Shown: positions 63,237 through 64,000 of the stretch, one piece after another
How positions within the stretch are numbered: position 1 is the first letter of the stretch
Layout: each line of letters begins with the position of its first letter
Source: Streptomyces sp. A012304
Lineage (GTDB): Bacteria > Actinomycetota > Actinomycetes > Streptomycetales > Streptomycetaceae
Length of the DNA: 64,000 bases
NCBI RefSeq assembly: GCF_026008495.1
Contig: NZ_BQUN01000128.1
Span: forward strand, 3,474 to 67,473
Direction of reading: 5' to 3'
Program-made: the position numbers and the translations under genes
Notes under the pieces: model-generated
Told to the model about the DNA's origin: nothing
Database searches by the model: none
What the model saw: the letters and a program-made list of their open reading frames with translations, nothing else

Positions 63237-63886
63237 TCCGGGTCGGGGGGCCGGTTCTGACCAGTCGCTAAACGCCGGGGCCTGTGACGCCCGGGTGAAA
63301 GTTCTGCCGACACCGTGCCGATGCGGCCGCGCTTTACCAAATCTTGGTAATCGCGGCCGCTGTTACTCGTAGTAAGTCGACGACGTTGATCTGTCGGATT
63401 GTGTCCAGCGATCCCCGTTTTTGTCCTGGGCATGGCTGACACCGAGCGTCGTCGGCCGAGACCTGTGGGTCGTTGTTCGGTTATCCGGCCGTTACTAGCG
63501 AGTAACGAACCCCCTTGTGCGGGCGGCGAGAATGCACCACGATCGGCCACGCTCGGTCCATTCCCGTACCCCGACAGCCGGTTGGGTCAACGGGTTTTCC
63601 TGGGTCCCCACCGAGCAGGGCCGGACGGCAGTGACGCCGGCTCTTGGGCAGGGGGGTCTTCGCCACGGCGAAGCCTGTCCAGCAAGGTTGTGCGTGATGC
63701 GTGTCAGGCGCGACCAGTGGTTGTCGCTCGGGGGTGATCGCCGGTGATTCGGGCGCGGTTCGCGCCTCCGAGTGCGGGCGCTCTCCTTCCCGAGGACGTA
63801 GCACTTCTCCCATCCCTGCCCGGCCGACCCGCCGTATTCCGGCGGTGAACCGGGATCAGGAGATGTACGTCCGAGAAGGAGGAAAT
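63237..63886. other. 650-base intergenic region
   Basis: There is no convincing gene in it. It contains the palindromes at 63323-63507, a hairpin CTTCGCC-ac-GGCGAAG (63658-63673), and the promoter region of the next gene. Short ORFs here have poor codon bias. Confidence 0.5.
63323..63507. repeat. Cluster of TTAC/GTAA palindromes
   Basis: TTACCAA-atc-TTGGTAA (63334-63350) is flanked by GCGGCCGCG and CGCGGCCGC (63323-63331 and 63352-63360), giving one large hairpin. TTACT-cgt-AGTAA (63363-63375) and CGTTACT-agcg-AGTAACG (63490-63507) follow and share the half-site GTTACT. The first may terminate the thioredoxin transcript; the other two look like sites for one regulator. Confidence 0.6.
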
Positions 63887-64000
63887 ATGGAGTCCCAAGT
63901 GCGTGGCGGGACCAGATGGAAGCGGTTCGCTGTGGTGATGGTGCCCAGCGTCGCCGCCGCAGCATGTGTGGGTATAGGCCTGGCGCAGGGTGCCCTCGCG
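63887..64000 (+). CDS. Start of a secreted protein, DUF6230 family (partial)
   Basis: ATG at 63887 follows AAGGAGG by 4-5 bases. The 38 visible residues are a basic start (MESQVRGGTRWKRFA) and a hydrophobic stretch (VVMVPSVAAAACVGIGLAQG) ending ALA: a signal peptide or anchor. This N-terminus matches the DUF6230 (formerly 'cholesterol esterase') proteins next to the thioredoxin gene in S. coelicolor (SCO5420) as I remember them. The rest lies outside the window. Confidence 0.7.
   Translation, partial: MESQVRGGTRWKRFAVVMVPSVAAAACVGIGLAQGALA

Overview
This window is chromosomal DNA from a Streptomyces species. The GC content is very high, third codon positions are almost always G or C, GTG and TTG starts with GGAGG-type ribosome sites are common, and the gene order is the one I know from the S. 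coelicolor core chromosome (roughly SCO5354 to SCO5420). That match comes from memory of the gene order, not from a search. I see no insertion sequence, prophage, CRISPR array, rRNA or tRNA. Most of the window is conserved core genome, and the unusual material lies in individual proteins and in intergenic repeats.

Layout. 0-3.6 kb: threonine biosynthesis (hom, thrC, thrB). 4-6 kb: rho with a long leader. 6.1-9.3 kb: a secreted S1 protease with VCBS repeats and an LCP-family cell-wall ligase. 9.3-13.1 kb: translation genes rpmE, prfA, prmC and tsaC, with a SigR-type promoter before rpmE, followed by a low-molecular-weight phosphatase homologue that lacks its catalytic Cys. 13.2-15.9 kb: a divergent SHMT paralogue and a WecA-type glycosyl-phosphate transferase. 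16.2-24 kb: the complete F1Fo ATP synthase operon (atpIBEFHAGDC), with hairpins in the atpH-atpA and atpD-atpC gaps. 24.1-28.4 kb: a DUF2550 protein, a secreted GH18 chitinase with a textbook direct-repeat promoter, and a NarL-type two-component pair. 28.5-36.4 kb: a membrane protein, PduO-type cobalamin adenosyltransferase, a STAS protein, a large membrane-anchored ATPase with a Ser-rich tail, the mismatch endonuclease NucS, and several conserved small proteins. 36.4-40.4 kb: two tandem ABC-2 transporter modules. 40.5-45.5 kb: the polar-growth coiled-coil pair filP and scy. 45.7-48.5 kb: methylmalonyl-CoA epimerase, thiolase and MeaB. 48.6-52 kb: PepSY protein, OmpR-type two-component system and MarR. 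52-54.2 kb: three AIM24-family genes in one operon. 54.4-59.6 kb: small membrane proteins, a TetR-DUF4166-SRPBCC operon behind twin palindromic operators, a metzincin-like protease and a MarR regulator. 59.7-64 kb: isobutyryl-CoA mutase large subunit icmA, a TetR regulator, a thioredoxin-TPR protein and the start of a secreted DUF6230-type protein.

Functional themes. Adenosylcobalamin-dependent acyl-CoA metabolism is spread over 32 kb: the adenosyltransferase supplies the cofactor, MeaB is a mutase chaperone, Mce is the epimerase and IcmA is a mutase subunit. Hyphal tip growth (Scy, FilP), wall polymer attachment (LCP, WecA) and energy generation are also represented. The items most worth a second look are the SigR-type promoters of rpmE and rho, the Cys-to-Ser phosphatase homologue, the SHMT paralogue, the twin operators at 57.35-57.41 kb, the interleaved inverted repeats at 55.2 kb, the palindrome directly at the icmA start, and the triple AIM24 operon. 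I did not find a clearly new defence or mobile system.
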